DNA of 64,000 nucleotides from Io17-Chloro-G2 sp963663135 (GTDB lineage Bacteria; Chloroflexota; Dehalococcoidia; Lucifugimonadales; UBA3495), in NCBI GenBank assembly GCA_963663135.2, contig CAXXRM010000002.1, positions 620,001 through 684,000 on the forward strand, given 5' to 3'. The notes under the pieces are model-generated. The model had not been told where the DNA came from and ran no database searches. It saw only the letters and a list, made by a program, of their open reading frames with translations. Position numbers and translations under genes: made by a program. Shown in pieces: positions 23,959-32,248 of this stretch. The stretch's first letter is position 1. Each line of letters starts with the position of its first letter.

Positions 23959-24759
23959 TTGACGCAAACGCAGCCCATTCTTCAAGTGCGCGACGCCGTC
24001 AAAGATTATGGCGGTGTCCGGGCGGTGGACCACTGTTCTCTGGACGTTGTGCCGGGCTCCATTACCGGGCTGATCGGCCCCAACGGCGCCGGCAAGACCA
24101 CCTTGTTCAATCTGGTATCCGGTGCGGTTCCGCTAACCGAAGGCCGTATTATTTTAGACGGCCGGTCCATTGGCGGTATGAAGATGCACCAGACCTTCGC
24201 CCTGGGCCTCATGCGCACCTTCCAGATTCCCAGGGAAATGAAACGCATGACAGTTATGGAAAACCTGATGGTGGTTCCCGGCCGGCAGACCGGTGAGCAC
24301 ATCTGGGCGTCCTGGTTTATGCCCTGGCGAGTCGCTCGGGAGGAGCGGCGAATTGAGCAAAAGGCATCGGAGGTACTGGAGTTCGTCAGGCTGTCGCACC
24401 TGGCCAACGAGTACGCGGGCAACCTGTCTACCGGGCAGAAAAAGTTGCTGGAATTGGGCCGCACGCTGATGGCCGAACCCAAGATAGTGCTGCTGGACGA
24501 GCCGGCGGCCGGGGTCAATCGCACGCTTCTCGGCGAGCTGACGGACAATATCCGGCGGACCAGCGCCGAGCTCGGCGTGACCTTTCTGCTAATCGAGCAC
24601 GACATGGCGATGGTCATGCAGCTTTGCGACCCGGTGATTGTCATGGCCAACGGAGCGGTGCTCGCTCAGGGGACGCCGCAAGAGATACGGCAAGACCCTC
24701 AGGTGCTGGAGGCGTACTTGGGAAGTGCAATGGGAGGAGTTGCCGATGGCGTTGCTTGA
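23959..24759 (+). CDS. livG: branched-chain amino-acid type ABC transporter ATPase (LivG)
   Basis: A 266-residue ATPase: Walker A GPNGAGKTT near 40, Q-loop at RTFQIPREM, signature LSTGQKKLLELGR near 155 (LSTGQ as in LivG rather than LSGGQ), Walker B KIVLLDEPAAGVN and switch His in LLIEHDM. The TTG start is chosen for the ideal AGGAGG 5-7 nt upstream; an earlier in-frame start would lie inside the direct repeats. It is first in livG-livF-livH-livM. The substrate range (branched-chain amino acids, amides or urea) cannot be read. Confidence 0.92.
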   Translation: MTQTQPILQVRDAVKDYGGVRAVDHCSLDVVPGSITGLIGPNGAGKTTLFNLVSGAVPLTEGRIILDGRSIGGMKMHQTFALGLMRTFQIPREMKRMTVMENLMVVPGRQTGEHIWASWFMPWRVAREERRIEQKASEVLEFVRLSHLANEYAGNLSTGQKKLLELGRTLMAEPKIVLLDEPAAGVNRTLLGELTDNIRRTSAELGVTFLLIEHDMAMVMQLCDPVIVMANGAVLAQGTPQEIRQDPQVLEAYLGSAMGGVADGVA

Positions 24760-25450
24760 CGCCGCCGACCTGGTGGCCGGATACGGAGGGACCGAAATCC
24801 TCCACGGCGTGTCCATTGCGGTTGACCAGGGGGAGATAGTCACTATTATCGGGCCAAACGGCTGCGGAAAGTCGACGCTGGTTAAAACGATTGTCGGTCT
24901 GGTGCGCGCCCGGTCGGGAAGCGTGATGTTCCGAGGCGAGGAGATTTCGTCACAGTCTCCTGAACAGATTGTTCGAGCGGGGTTGTGCTATGTTCCTCAA
25001 ACCGCCAACGTTTTCCCCTCTCTGACCATCCGTGAGAACCTGGACATGGGCGCGTTCATACGGAAAGACGATTATCGCGGACGGATGGAGGAGATGATGG
25101 ACCTGTTTCCCAGCCTGGCAGCCCATCCGACGCAGAAGGCGGGGAACCTATCCGGGGGGCAGCGGCAGATGTTGGCCATAGCGCGCGCTCTGATGCTGGA
25201 CCCGGTTATGCTGTTTTTGGACGAACCTTCCGCCGGGCTTTCCCCAATGATGACCGGCATGGTGTTCGAACGGATCCGGGAGATCAACGCCGGGGGCGTT
25301 GCCATTCTCCTGGTGGAGCAGAACGCCCGGGAGGCCCTGAACATGTCGACTTGGGGTTACGTGCTCTCCGCTGGGGAGAACCGGCTGAAAGACTGCGGCC
25401 CCGCGCTGTTGGACAACCCCGAGGTGGCCCGGCTTTACCTTGGGGGATAG
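24746..25450 (+). CDS. livF: branched-chain amino-acid type ABC transporter ATPase (LivF)
   Basis: A 234-residue ATPase partner of LivG. Walker A is GPNGCGKST, the Q-loop lies in PQTANVFPSLTIREN, the signature is LSGGQRQMLAIAR and Walker B VMLFLDEPSAGLSP. The ATG has GGAGGA upstream within livG and overlaps it by 14 nt, so the two are translationally coupled. Length and motif order match LivF. Confidence 0.92.
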   Translation: MALLDAADLVAGYGGTEILHGVSIAVDQGEIVTIIGPNGCGKSTLVKTIVGLVRARSGSVMFRGEEISSQSPEQIVRAGLCYVPQTANVFPSLTIRENLDMGAFIRKDDYRGRMEEMMDLFPSLAAHPTQKAGNLSGGQRQMLAIARALMLDPVMLFLDEPSAGLSPMMTGMVFERIREINAGGVAILLVEQNAREALNMSTWGYVLSAGENRLKDCGPALLDNPEVARLYLGG

Positions 25451-25645
25451 CCCGCGTGAGGGCTGCAGGCCGCGCCGGCATGTCCGCTCCACGGTGGGCC
25501 GGCGGTGGCCGCCAGACTCGGACTGAATATAGATTCGGACTGAAATAGAGGCCTGAAGATAGCCCTACAGGAAACAACTGGACAAACCCGGTTTACTTCG
25601 CCCCGGTTTATCTGGACGCCGCTTTGGACCACGGCTGCGGTCGTC

Positions 25646-26593
25646 GTGATATTGCTATTGGTTGGAGTCTTGCCTGGAGTCAAGATGTCGTTGGTCGTAA
25701 ACGGCCTTTTCCTGGCGTCCATCATCGCGCTGGGGGCCATTGGACTGACGCTCATCTTCGGCATCTTGAACTTCGCTAACATCGCCCATGGCGACTACAT
25801 GACCATGGGGGCGTACTTGGCCTTCTTTATCATCCACACCCTGCTGGCGGGAGTGGGGATCGAAGGCAAGGGGCTTGGTCCGTTCACTTTCGGATATCCG
25901 CTGCTGATAGCGCTGCCACTGGCGGCCGGACTGATTGGCCTGGGCGCAATTGCGCTGGATGTCCTGATTTACCGTAAGCTCAGAACCCGGGGCGCCAATA
26001 CCGCCGTGCTGGCCATGGTCTCCCTGGGAATAGCCATTGCCCTGCGCGGGTTGGTGCAAATAATCTGGAGCGGCGACGCGCAGACTTTCCCCCGGGAGTC
26101 TCGGCAGTTCTTCCACCTCCCCCTTGACGTGCGCATACCTCCGGACAACGTGTTTATCGCCATCGTCGCCGTTCTGCTGGTGATTGGAGTTCACCTGCTG
26201 CTGACCCGTACCAAGATGGGGAAGGCAATGAGGGCTTATGCGGATAACCCGGACCTGGCCCTGGTGACCGGGATCAACACGCAGCGGGTTATATGGGCGA
26301 CCTGGGTCATCGGCGGGTCGTTGGCGGCCACGGCGGGAATCCTTCTGGCAGTGTCCCAGGGAAATCTGCTGCCCATCATGGGTTGGAAGTTTCTGATCCC
26401 GCTGTTCGCCGCGGTGATTCTGGGCGGCATCGGGAACCCTTACGGAGCCCTGGTGGGAGCTATTCTGGTCGGCTCAGCTTCCGAGGTTTCCACCCAGTGG
26501 CTCAATCCCAGCTACAAGCCGGTGATCTCCTTTGCCATCATGATCGTGGTCCTGTTGGCCAGACCCAGGGGCATCTTCGGAGGCTCCCGATGA
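25646..26593 (+). CDS. livH: branched-chain amino-acid type ABC permease (LivH)
   Basis: A membrane permease of about 315 residues. The LivH core begins NGLFLASIIALGAIGLTLIFG, followed by the conserved ILNFANIAHGDYMTMGAYLAF. The EAA-like loop is near GKAMRAYADNPDLALVTGIN, then ILGGIGNPYGALVGA. The start is uncertain. GTG at 25646 cuts into a hydrophobic segment (FIWTPLWTTAAVVVILLLVG) that is open upstream to 25544. ATG at 25685 would give a classical LivH N-terminus. An AUA at 25559 with GAGG 7 nt upstream would include the whole extra helix. Confidence 0.85.
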   Translation: MILLLVGVLPGVKMSLVVNGLFLASIIALGAIGLTLIFGILNFANIAHGDYMTMGAYLAFFIIHTLLAGVGIEGKGLGPFTFGYPLLIALPLAAGLIGLGAIALDVLIYRKLRTRGANTAVLAMVSLGIAIALRGLVQIIWSGDAQTFPRESRQFFHLPLDVRIPPDNVFIAIVAVLLVIGVHLLLTRTKMGKAMRAYADNPDLALVTGINTQRVIWATWVIGGSLAATAGILLAVSQGNLLPIMGWKFLIPLFAAVILGGIGNPYGALVGAILVGSASEVSTQWLNPSYKPVISFAIMIVVLLARPRGIFGGSR

Positions 26594-26606
26594 AAGGAAA
26601 CGCCGC

Positions 26607-27593
26607 ATGGAAATAGCCGGCGTGATGGACTACGCGGCGGGATTCATCATCATGGCGGGAATCTACGCCGTTTTCTCCCTTGGCCTCAACGTGCATTGGG
26701 GATTCACCGGCCTATTCAACATTGGTATCGCCGGGTTCTTCGCTCTCGGAGCGTACACCTCGGCCCTTCTCACCACCCAGTCGCCGAGCGCGGATATGTT
26801 CGAGGATTTCATATTCGGCGGCAACTGGGCGGAGTTGGCCTTCCTTGACCTGGGTGTGGACCTTTGGTTCTTTCTGGGGTTGGCGGCGGCAGGGGCGGTG
26901 TGCGCCTTCACCGCGTTGATAATCGGCTACATCACGCTCCGGTTGAACGACGACTACCTGGCGATTGCCACCCTGGGCATAGCCGAAAGCGTGAGGTTGT
27001 TCTTCCTCAACGAAAAATGGGCGGCCAACGGTTCCAAAGGTCTTTACCGCATCCCCAAATTCCTGGGGGACTGGATACCGCCCGACAAGTACGACTACCT
27101 CTATTTGGTGGTGGTGTTGGTGGTCCTGGCGGTGCTGTTTGCGGCAGTGCACCGGGCGATACGGTCGCCGTGGGGCCGGGTGTTGCGGGCGATACGAGAG
27201 GATGAAACCGCGGCAGAGGCCAGCGGCAAGAACGTATTCAGGTTCAAGCTGCAGGCCTTCGTCCTGGGGGCGGTCATCATGGGGATAGGCGGTGCCCTGT
27301 TCGCTCACCACACTAGGTTCCTCGCGCCTATCACCTTTGACCCCCTGTTGGCTACCTTTATTATCTGGGCGATGCTCATGGTTGGAGGGGCCGGCAACAA
27401 CCTTGGAGCCATCCTTGGCGCCTTTGCCGTCTGGGGAATCTGGACGGGAACCCAGTTCCTACCGGGAGTGTTCCAAGACCCCAATTTCCGACTTTTTATG
27501 ATCGGAATACTCATTGTGGCGGTGATCCTCTACCGGCCGGAAGGCATCCTACCGGAAAGGCGGCGCGGGGCACAGCGGGGGGCTCCTACCTAG
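26607..27593 (+). CDS. livM: branched-chain amino-acid type ABC permease (LivM)
   Basis: A 328-residue permease pairing with LivH. NVHWGFTGLFNIGIAGFFALGAY is the LivM/LivH family signature near residue 30. RLNDDYLAIATLGIAE and the cytoplasmic coupling segment GRVLRAIREDETAAEASGKN, with the WAMLMVGGAGNNLG loop, complete the fold. It starts 14 nt after livH. A convergent binding-protein gene follows across a terminator. Confidence 0.9.
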   Translation: MEIAGVMDYAAGFIIMAGIYAVFSLGLNVHWGFTGLFNIGIAGFFALGAYTSALLTTQSPSADMFEDFIFGGNWAELAFLDLGVDLWFFLGLAAAGAVCAFTALIIGYITLRLNDDYLAIATLGIAESVRLFFLNEKWAANGSKGLYRIPKFLGDWIPPDKYDYLYLVVVLVVLAVLFAAVHRAIRSPWGRVLRAIREDETAAEASGKNVFRFKLQAFVLGAVIMGIGGALFAHHTRFLAPITFDPLLATFIIWAMLMVGGAGNNLGAILGAFAVWGIWTGTQFLPGVFQDPNFRLFMIGILIVAVILYRPEGILPERRRGAQRGAPT

Positions 27594-27706
27594 TTACACA
27601 TGCCCAGGCACCCGGGCTAGGCCCCCGGGTTGATCGGGTTGCCTTACGATTCCTTTACCATCGCGCCCGAGAAATCCCCTGACCTGAGCAGGGGGCAAAC
27701 AATGAA

Positions 27707-27729
27707 GGGCGGCTCTATTCGAGCCGCCC
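27707..27729. terminator. bidirectional stem-loop between livM and livK
   Basis: A 9-bp perfect stem, GGGCGGCTC/GAGCCGCCC, with a 5-nt loop between the convergent ends. The U-tract is weak on either side. Confidence 0.6.
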
Positions 27730-27780
27730 GTTAAGTCGCCTGAAGTGGTGTCTTGAAACCCTGGCGCAATTGATTCAAGG

Positions 27781-29064
27781 TTATGGGAGCTCGAACCTTC
27801 CGGTGGACTGAATTTCTCCGTCTTTAACCGTCCAGATTTCAATCGTGCCGGCCACATCGCCGAATTCGTCGAAGTCCACCTGCCCGCTTGCGCCCTCATA
27901 GTTGATATCTTGGCCCTCGGCCAGAAGGGCCAGAGCCTTTTGTATTCCGTCACGCCCCGGGCCAACAACCTCGCCGGGAGGGTTGGCCACGAATCGCAGA
28001 GCGTCGCGAATGGCAGCGGCGTCGGTGGTGCTATCTGCCTTGGCGGCTGCCAGGGCGATCAACACCGCAGCGTCGTAGTGTTCCGCCACGAAGGGATGCG
28101 TGATCTCAGAGCCAAAGGTCTCGAGATAGGAATTTTCCAGGTCCTCCTTGGCGGGGGTGAGTTCGCTACCCGGGGCGGTACCCATAGTTCCGTCCAACGC
28201 TTCCCAGGCGTCTATCTCCTCAATCCACTCGGGCCCCTTCACGCCGTCGACGAACAGGAATGTGTCGGCGTAACCGCCTTCCAGAGATTCCCGGACGTAT
28301 ATCTTTGACTGGCCGGTGTAGCTCATAGTGGCCAACACGTCCGGGTTGCCTTCCGTCGCTTTTTCCAATTCGGAAGCGAAGGTGGGTTGAACGTCCTCGT
28401 GGGGAACCCTGGCCGTCACCGTTCCTCCCAGGGACGTAAACGTCTCCTCGAATTGGTCGGCCAGACCCTCGCCATAGGCGTTATTGATGTACATGATGCC
28501 GGCGGTGTCGAAATTCAACTCCCTGGCCAGCCGACCCAGGACCGCGCCCTGGGCGGCGTCGGAAACCGTCGTGCGAAAGACAAAGTCATTATCCTCCAAC
28601 ACAGTGATGCTTGGAGACGTGGATGCGCCCGAGATAAGCAGGCGACCCTTTGGTATGGTTACCGATTGCGCCACAGCCACGGCCACTCCGCTGGAGAGCG
28701 GGCCGACAATGGCAACGGCGTTCTCGATGTCGACAAGCGCTCGGGCCGAGTCAACTCCCTGCACCGGGCTGACTGCCGTGTCCCGGCTGACGATGATCAT
28801 CGCACCGCCGTTGACGCCGCCGGCGCGGTTGACATGGTCCGCTGCCAACTCGACGGCGTTGCGCAGCGGGGTGCCGAACTCGGACAAAGAACCGGTAAAG
28901 GCGTTTAGATTTCCCACAATCAGTGGAGGCAACGCCATACGTTCCACCTCTTGGGTGACCGGAACCTCTTTGATGACCTCCGTGGTGCACGCCGCCGCCA
29001 ACGGCACCGCAATGATAGCAATCACAAGCAAAAGGACTCGGTAGCCAAGGCTTGGAATTTTCAA
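27781..29064 (-). CDS. livK: branched-chain amino-acid type ABC binding lipoprotein (LivK-like)
   Basis: A 427-residue periplasmic-binding-protein type I lipoprotein. The signal peptide runs to lipobox PLAAAC near residue 25. The mature domain opens with LPPLIVGNLNAFTGSLSEFG, and the family's RDTAVSPVQGVDSARALV and AIVGPLSSGVAVAVA segments follow. I chose TTG at 29064 because AAGGGGG lies 7 nt upstream; the longer in-frame ORF starts in unlikely coding sequence. It is convergent with livGFHM, so it has its own promoter. Confidence 0.88.
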   Translation of the reverse strand: MKIPSLGYRVLLLVIAIIAVPLAAACTTEVIKEVPVTQEVERMALPPLIVGNLNAFTGSLSEFGTPLRNAVELAADHVNRAGGVNGGAMIIVSRDTAVSPVQGVDSARALVDIENAVAIVGPLSSGVAVAVAQSVTIPKGRLLISGASTSPSITVLEDNDFVFRTTVSDAAQGAVLGRLARELNFDTAGIMYINNAYGEGLADQFEETFTSLGGTVTARVPHEDVQPTFASELEKATEGNPDVLATMSYTGQSKIYVRESLEGGYADTFLFVDGVKGPEWIEEIDAWEALDGTMGTAPGSELTPAKEDLENSYLETFGSEITHPFVAEHYDAAVLIALAAAKADSTTDAAAIRDALRFVANPPGEVVGPGRDGIQKALALLAEGQDINYEGASGQVDFDEFGDVAGTIEIWTVKDGEIQSTGRFELP

Positions 29065-29391
29065 GACTGGACCCCCTTTGAATATGAGTGTTGTTCTTGT
29101 GGTATTGCCGGTCATCCGCATACCCGTTTCAGAGGCGGTCAAACTCGGTGCGAATTTGACTCTTACTGCGAGGCATATTATCCCCGTTGCGGAACGCTGG
29201 CAAGGCAATATTCATGACGCAAATCTGCCATTAACTGGAGGTCGTGGGCGCCAGGTGCGCCCGTCACCGACCGATTCGCACAGGTCTCCAGTCGCACAGG
29301 TCTCCAGTAAGGTTTGTCCGATGGATCAAACTGCGGATTAGTTGACTCCGTGGGGGTTGTAAATCCGCAAAGGGACTGTCACACTAACCTC

Positions 29392-30288
29392 ATGCGCTTG
29401 GGAGATTTCGAAATCACCGAGCCGCTTCCGCAGCTTAAAGACCCCCACGTACTGGCGGCGCTCTATCCGTGGATTGACATCGGTAATGTGGGCACTTTGG
29501 GCTTGGCCAGGATTGAGCGGCACCTGCGGGCCACCGAGCTAGGCAGGTTGGCGCGTCCCGGCCGTTACTACGACTTCACCAGATACCGCCCCCGTACCTT
29601 CCGGAATCGAGGCGTCCGCGAGTTTTCCATCCCCAACACCATCGTTCGCTACGGCATCCGTGAAGAGGGCCCTGACCTGGTCCTGATGCACTTGATGGAG
29701 CCCCACTGTTACGGAGAGGACTACGTCGAATCGGTGGTGGAGGTCCTCAAAGCCCTGAAGGTCTCCAGATACTCCCTGGTGGGCGGGATGTATGACATGG
29801 TTCCCCACACCAGGCCTCTGCTGGTAACCGGCGGCGCGCAAAAGCCGGATAGCGATGAGGAGTACCGGATGGTCCGCGCCAAGCCAAGCAAGTATGAAGG
29901 TCCCACCTCCATTACCTACCTGATTTCGCAGGAGGCGGAGCGCCTCGGGATCGACACGCGCACCTACGTGGTGCACTTGCCCCAGTACTTTCAGGTGGAG
30001 GAAGATTTCACGGGGACCGCCCGCCTTATGGAAGTCCTGTGCCAGTTGTACCAGTTGCCGGACCGCCTCATGGACCGGCAGAGGGGCAAACAGCAATACG
30101 AGGCGCTTGCACACATCGTCAAAGACACCGCTGAGGTTTCTTCTCTGCTGAACCGCCTGGAGGAAAGATACGACCGGGAACAGCGGGAGGACGACGTAGA
30201 GAAGATTGACCCCTCTCCGTTGTCGGCAGACATTGAGAACTTCCTGAGAGAGATTAACGAGGGCTTCGACACTCCGGGGGACCGGTAG
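29392..30288 (+). CDS. PAC2 family protein
   Basis: A 298-residue protein of the proteasome-assembly-chaperone 2 family, found in archaea and many Actinobacteria/Chloroflexota. Recognisable segments are YPWIDIGNVGTLGLARIERHL, PNTIVRYGIREEGPDLVLMHLMEPH and KVSRYSLVGGMYDMVPHTRP. A predicted coiled region (NRLEERYDREQREDDVEKID) closes the protein. Bacterial PAC2 proteins are of unknown function. An earlier in-frame start is possible, but ATG 29392 fits the family start. No proteasome genes are seen in this window. Confidence 0.8.
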   Translation: MRLGDFEITEPLPQLKDPHVLAALYPWIDIGNVGTLGLARIERHLRATELGRLARPGRYYDFTRYRPRTFRNRGVREFSIPNTIVRYGIREEGPDLVLMHLMEPHCYGEDYVESVVEVLKALKVSRYSLVGGMYDMVPHTRPLLVTGGAQKPDSDEEYRMVRAKPSKYEGPTSITYLISQEAERLGIDTRTYVVHLPQYFQVEEDFTGTARLMEVLCQLYQLPDRLMDRQRGKQQYEALAHIVKDTAEVSSLLNRLEERYDREQREDDVEKIDPSPLSADIENFLREINEGFDTPGDR

Positions 30289-30450
30289 GCCATCATTGGC
30301 AAGGGTATGCCGCAGGAATTCCCGTGTCCGCAACGTCCCCAGGATATTGCAGCGCCGGTATTCCGATGGATCTCGGCACTCCCTCTGAGTGAGAATCTGG
30401 GGCCGAGGGCCGTCGCAAAAATAAAATGCGTTGCAATGCCGTCGGAGCGA

Positions 30451-30480
30451 TTGACCTGTCTTAGGGGCTTATGTTAGAGT
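30451..30480 (+). promoter_or_regulatory. promoter of the infC-rpmI-rplT operon
   Basis: TTGACC, an 18-nt spacer and TAGAGT, about 50 nt before the infC start. The 150 nt upstream contain GC-rich hairpins but no recognised leader family. Confidence 0.65.
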
Positions 30481-30533
30481 AATTTTTCAAATCACGCCTG
30501 AAACTCCCAACAAATTTGGCGGAGGTGGCATAC

Positions 30534-31097
30534 ATAGCTAGGCAATATCGGGTTAACGAGCGGATTAACTCTCCTCAAGTGCGGGTCATCGGCGAGAACG
30601 GAGAGCAGCTCGGCGTCATGACGGTGGGCGAAGCCCTCCGCGCGGCTAGGACGGCCGAAGTAGACCTGGTAGAGGTGGCCCCGAACTCCGATCCTCCGGT
30701 GTGTCGCCTGCTTGACTATGGAAAACTCCGGTACCTTACTTCCAAGAAAGACCGGGAATCCAAGAAGGGCCAGAAAAGCACCGAGTTACGTGAAGTCCGA
30801 TTCCGGCCCAATATCGGGACCCACGATCTCGAAGCCAAGACTCGCAAGGTAAAGGAACTCATAGAGGACGGGGCCAAGGTAAAGCTAACCGTCCGCTTCC
30901 GAGGCCGGGAAGCCACCCACCAGCAAATAGGTCTGGGGGTTTTAAAGCGGGTGGCGGACGACCTCAAGGAATTCGTGCGACTGGAAAAGCCGCCGTCAAT
31001 GGAAGGAAGATCCCTCTCGATGATTCTGATTCCAGGACTCCAAAAGCCGGAACGGACGGAGAAACCGTCCGAAGAACTAACCGATGCCAAAGCTTAA
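30534..31097 (+). CDS. infC: translation initiation factor IF-3, probable AUA start
   Basis: A 187-residue IF-3. The N-terminal domain starts YRVNERINSPQVRVIGENGEQLG. The linker and C-domain contain VRFRPNIGTHDLEAKTRKVKE and KVKLTVRFRGRE. The best Shine-Dalgarno, GGAGGTG, is at the right distance only for an ATA codon (30534). A TTG 18 nt upstream would place that site inside the gene. infC typically uses rare AUU/AUC/AUA starts to let IF-3 repress its own translation, so this fits the family. It overlaps rpmI by 14 nt. Confidence 0.9.
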   Translation: MARQYRVNERINSPQVRVIGENGEQLGVMTVGEALRAARTAEVDLVEVAPNSDPPVCRLLDYGKLRYLTSKKDRESKKGQKSTELREVRFRPNIGTHDLEAKTRKVKELIEDGAKVKLTVRFRGREATHQQIGLGVLKRVADDLKEFVRLEKPPSMEGRSLSMILIPGLQKPERTEKPSEELTDAKA

Positions 31098-31281
31098 GAC
31101 CCACAAGGGCGCCCAAGCGCGCATCCACATCACCGGTTCGGGAAAACTGATGCGCCGAAAGCGGATGAGCAGCCACCTACGGCGCAAGAAACCAACCAAA
31201 GTGACTCGCAAGTATGCGGATAAGCTGGCGGTGGATCCGAAAGATGTCCGCCGGTTAAGCCGCCTCTTGCCCTACGGGTAG
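31084..31281 (+). CDS. rpmI: 50S ribosomal protein L35
   Basis: A 65-residue, highly basic protein: MPKLKTHKGAQARIHITGSG, then KLMRRKRMSSHLRRKKP, the standard L35 profile. It overlaps the infC 3' end, so the two are coupled. It is the middle gene of the infC-rpmI-rplT operon. Confidence 0.96.
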   Translation: MPKLKTHKGAQARIHITGSGKLMRRKRMSSHLRRKKPTKVTRKYADKLAVDPKDVRRLSRLLPYG

Positions 31282-31322
31282 AACCGACGTAGCTTTTCTT
31301 TCCAGTCACAGGGAGATTTGAT

Positions 31323-31682
31323 TTGCCCAGAGTAAAGAGGGGCGTTACTAAACATCGCCGGCATAAGAAGGTCCTGCTGGCGGCCAGAGGATTCCAGGGC
31401 TCTTCCCACCGCAACTATAAATGGGCCAAGGAAGCCCTGTTGCACGCATGGACCCATGCTTATCGGCACCGCCGCCAACGCAAGGGCGACTTCCGAAGGC
31501 TGTGGATTGTCCGGATTGGCGCGGCCTGCCGGGAATCTGGCACTACCTACAGCCAATTTATGCACGGCCTCAAAACCGCAGGCATAGAGTTGGACCGCAA
31601 GATGCTGGCCGACATGGCGGTCAATGACCCCGCCGCTTTCAAAACATTGACCGAGTTGGCATCCCAGCAGACCCCTGCCTAA
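31323..31682 (+). CDS. rplT: 50S ribosomal protein L20
   Basis: A 119-residue protein: MPRVKRGVTKHRRHKKVLLA, ARGFQGSSHRNYKWAKEALL and the conserved RDRRQRKGDFR-type segment (here YRHRRQRKGDFRRLWIVRI). The start is TTG, with GGGAG upstream. L20 binds the 23S 5' region early in assembly and autoregulates this operon in other bacteria. A clear terminator follows. Confidence 0.96.
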   Translation: MPRVKRGVTKHRRHKKVLLAARGFQGSSHRNYKWAKEALLHAWTHAYRHRRQRKGDFRRLWIVRIGAACRESGTTYSQFMHGLKTAGIELDRKMLADMAVNDPAAFKTLTELASQQTPA

Positions 31683-31711
31683 CAATCCAAGCCCATCAAC
31701 CGGTTAAATCA

Positions 31712-31741
31712 GAAAGGGTGTGGAAACAACCACACCCTTTC
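31712..31741 (+). terminator. terminator of the infC-rpmI-rplT operon
   Basis: A 12-bp perfect stem (GAAAGGGTGTGG) with loop AAACAA, followed by TTC-rich sequence, 30 nt after rplT. It also lies at the 3' end of the convergent gene. Confidence 0.85.
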
Positions 31742-31771
31742 TTCACGCTGGGCAGGTCTGCGTCAGCCTTC

Positions 31772-32248
31772 TCACTCCTCGCCCCATTTGCCAAACCCGT
31801 AATAGTTGTCCCCGTCCAGGATTTTTTGCAGGCCTTCTTCAGATATGTTGATTGGCCGGATGGGGGTGGCCCACCGCTCGGTGAGTTCATAGTGCAGATC
31901 GAGCAGGCTGGTGGGCTGGTTCTTGGTTGAAAGCAGAATGCGGAACACTATCTCCATCAGCGGCATGTCGGTCTTGATGAAGTCTTCGTCGGTTTGGTGG
32001 TATTCGGCAATCTCGTCGACCAACGCTTGCGGGTCGGTCAACTCCTCAATGGGAGTCATCATTGAAGGGCAGTCGGCCACACGCCGAGCCGCCACCAACA
32101 CCAGGGGAGAACGCTTGAGTTCCTCCAAGCGCCGGAAGCTAATGTAGTATTTGGGCGGCTCCGGCTCCGGGATTTTTTCGTCTGGGCCGTCTTCACCGGT
32201 GTCCGGCGTATTTACGGCGAGAGTATCCTCGCGCTCCGGGGTGGTCAT
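31772..32248 (-). CDS. hypothetical protein downstream of moeA
   Basis: A 158-residue soluble protein with an acidic, proline-rich N-terminal tail (EDGPDEKIPEPEPPKYYISF) and an alpha-helical body containing RRLEELKRSPLVLVAARRVADC. I do not recognise the family. Its start overlaps the moeA stop by 4 nt (ATGA-type coupling), so it probably acts with or is co-regulated with MoeA. No Cys pairs or membrane helices are present. Confidence 0.65.
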   Translation of the reverse strand: MTTPEREDTLAVNTPDTGEDGPDEKIPEPEPPKYYISFRRLEELKRSPLVLVAARRVADCPSMMTPIEELTDPQALVDEIAEYHQTDEDFIKTDMPLMEIVFRILLSTKNQPTSLLDLHYELTERWATPIRPINISEEGLQKILDGDNYYGFGKWGEE

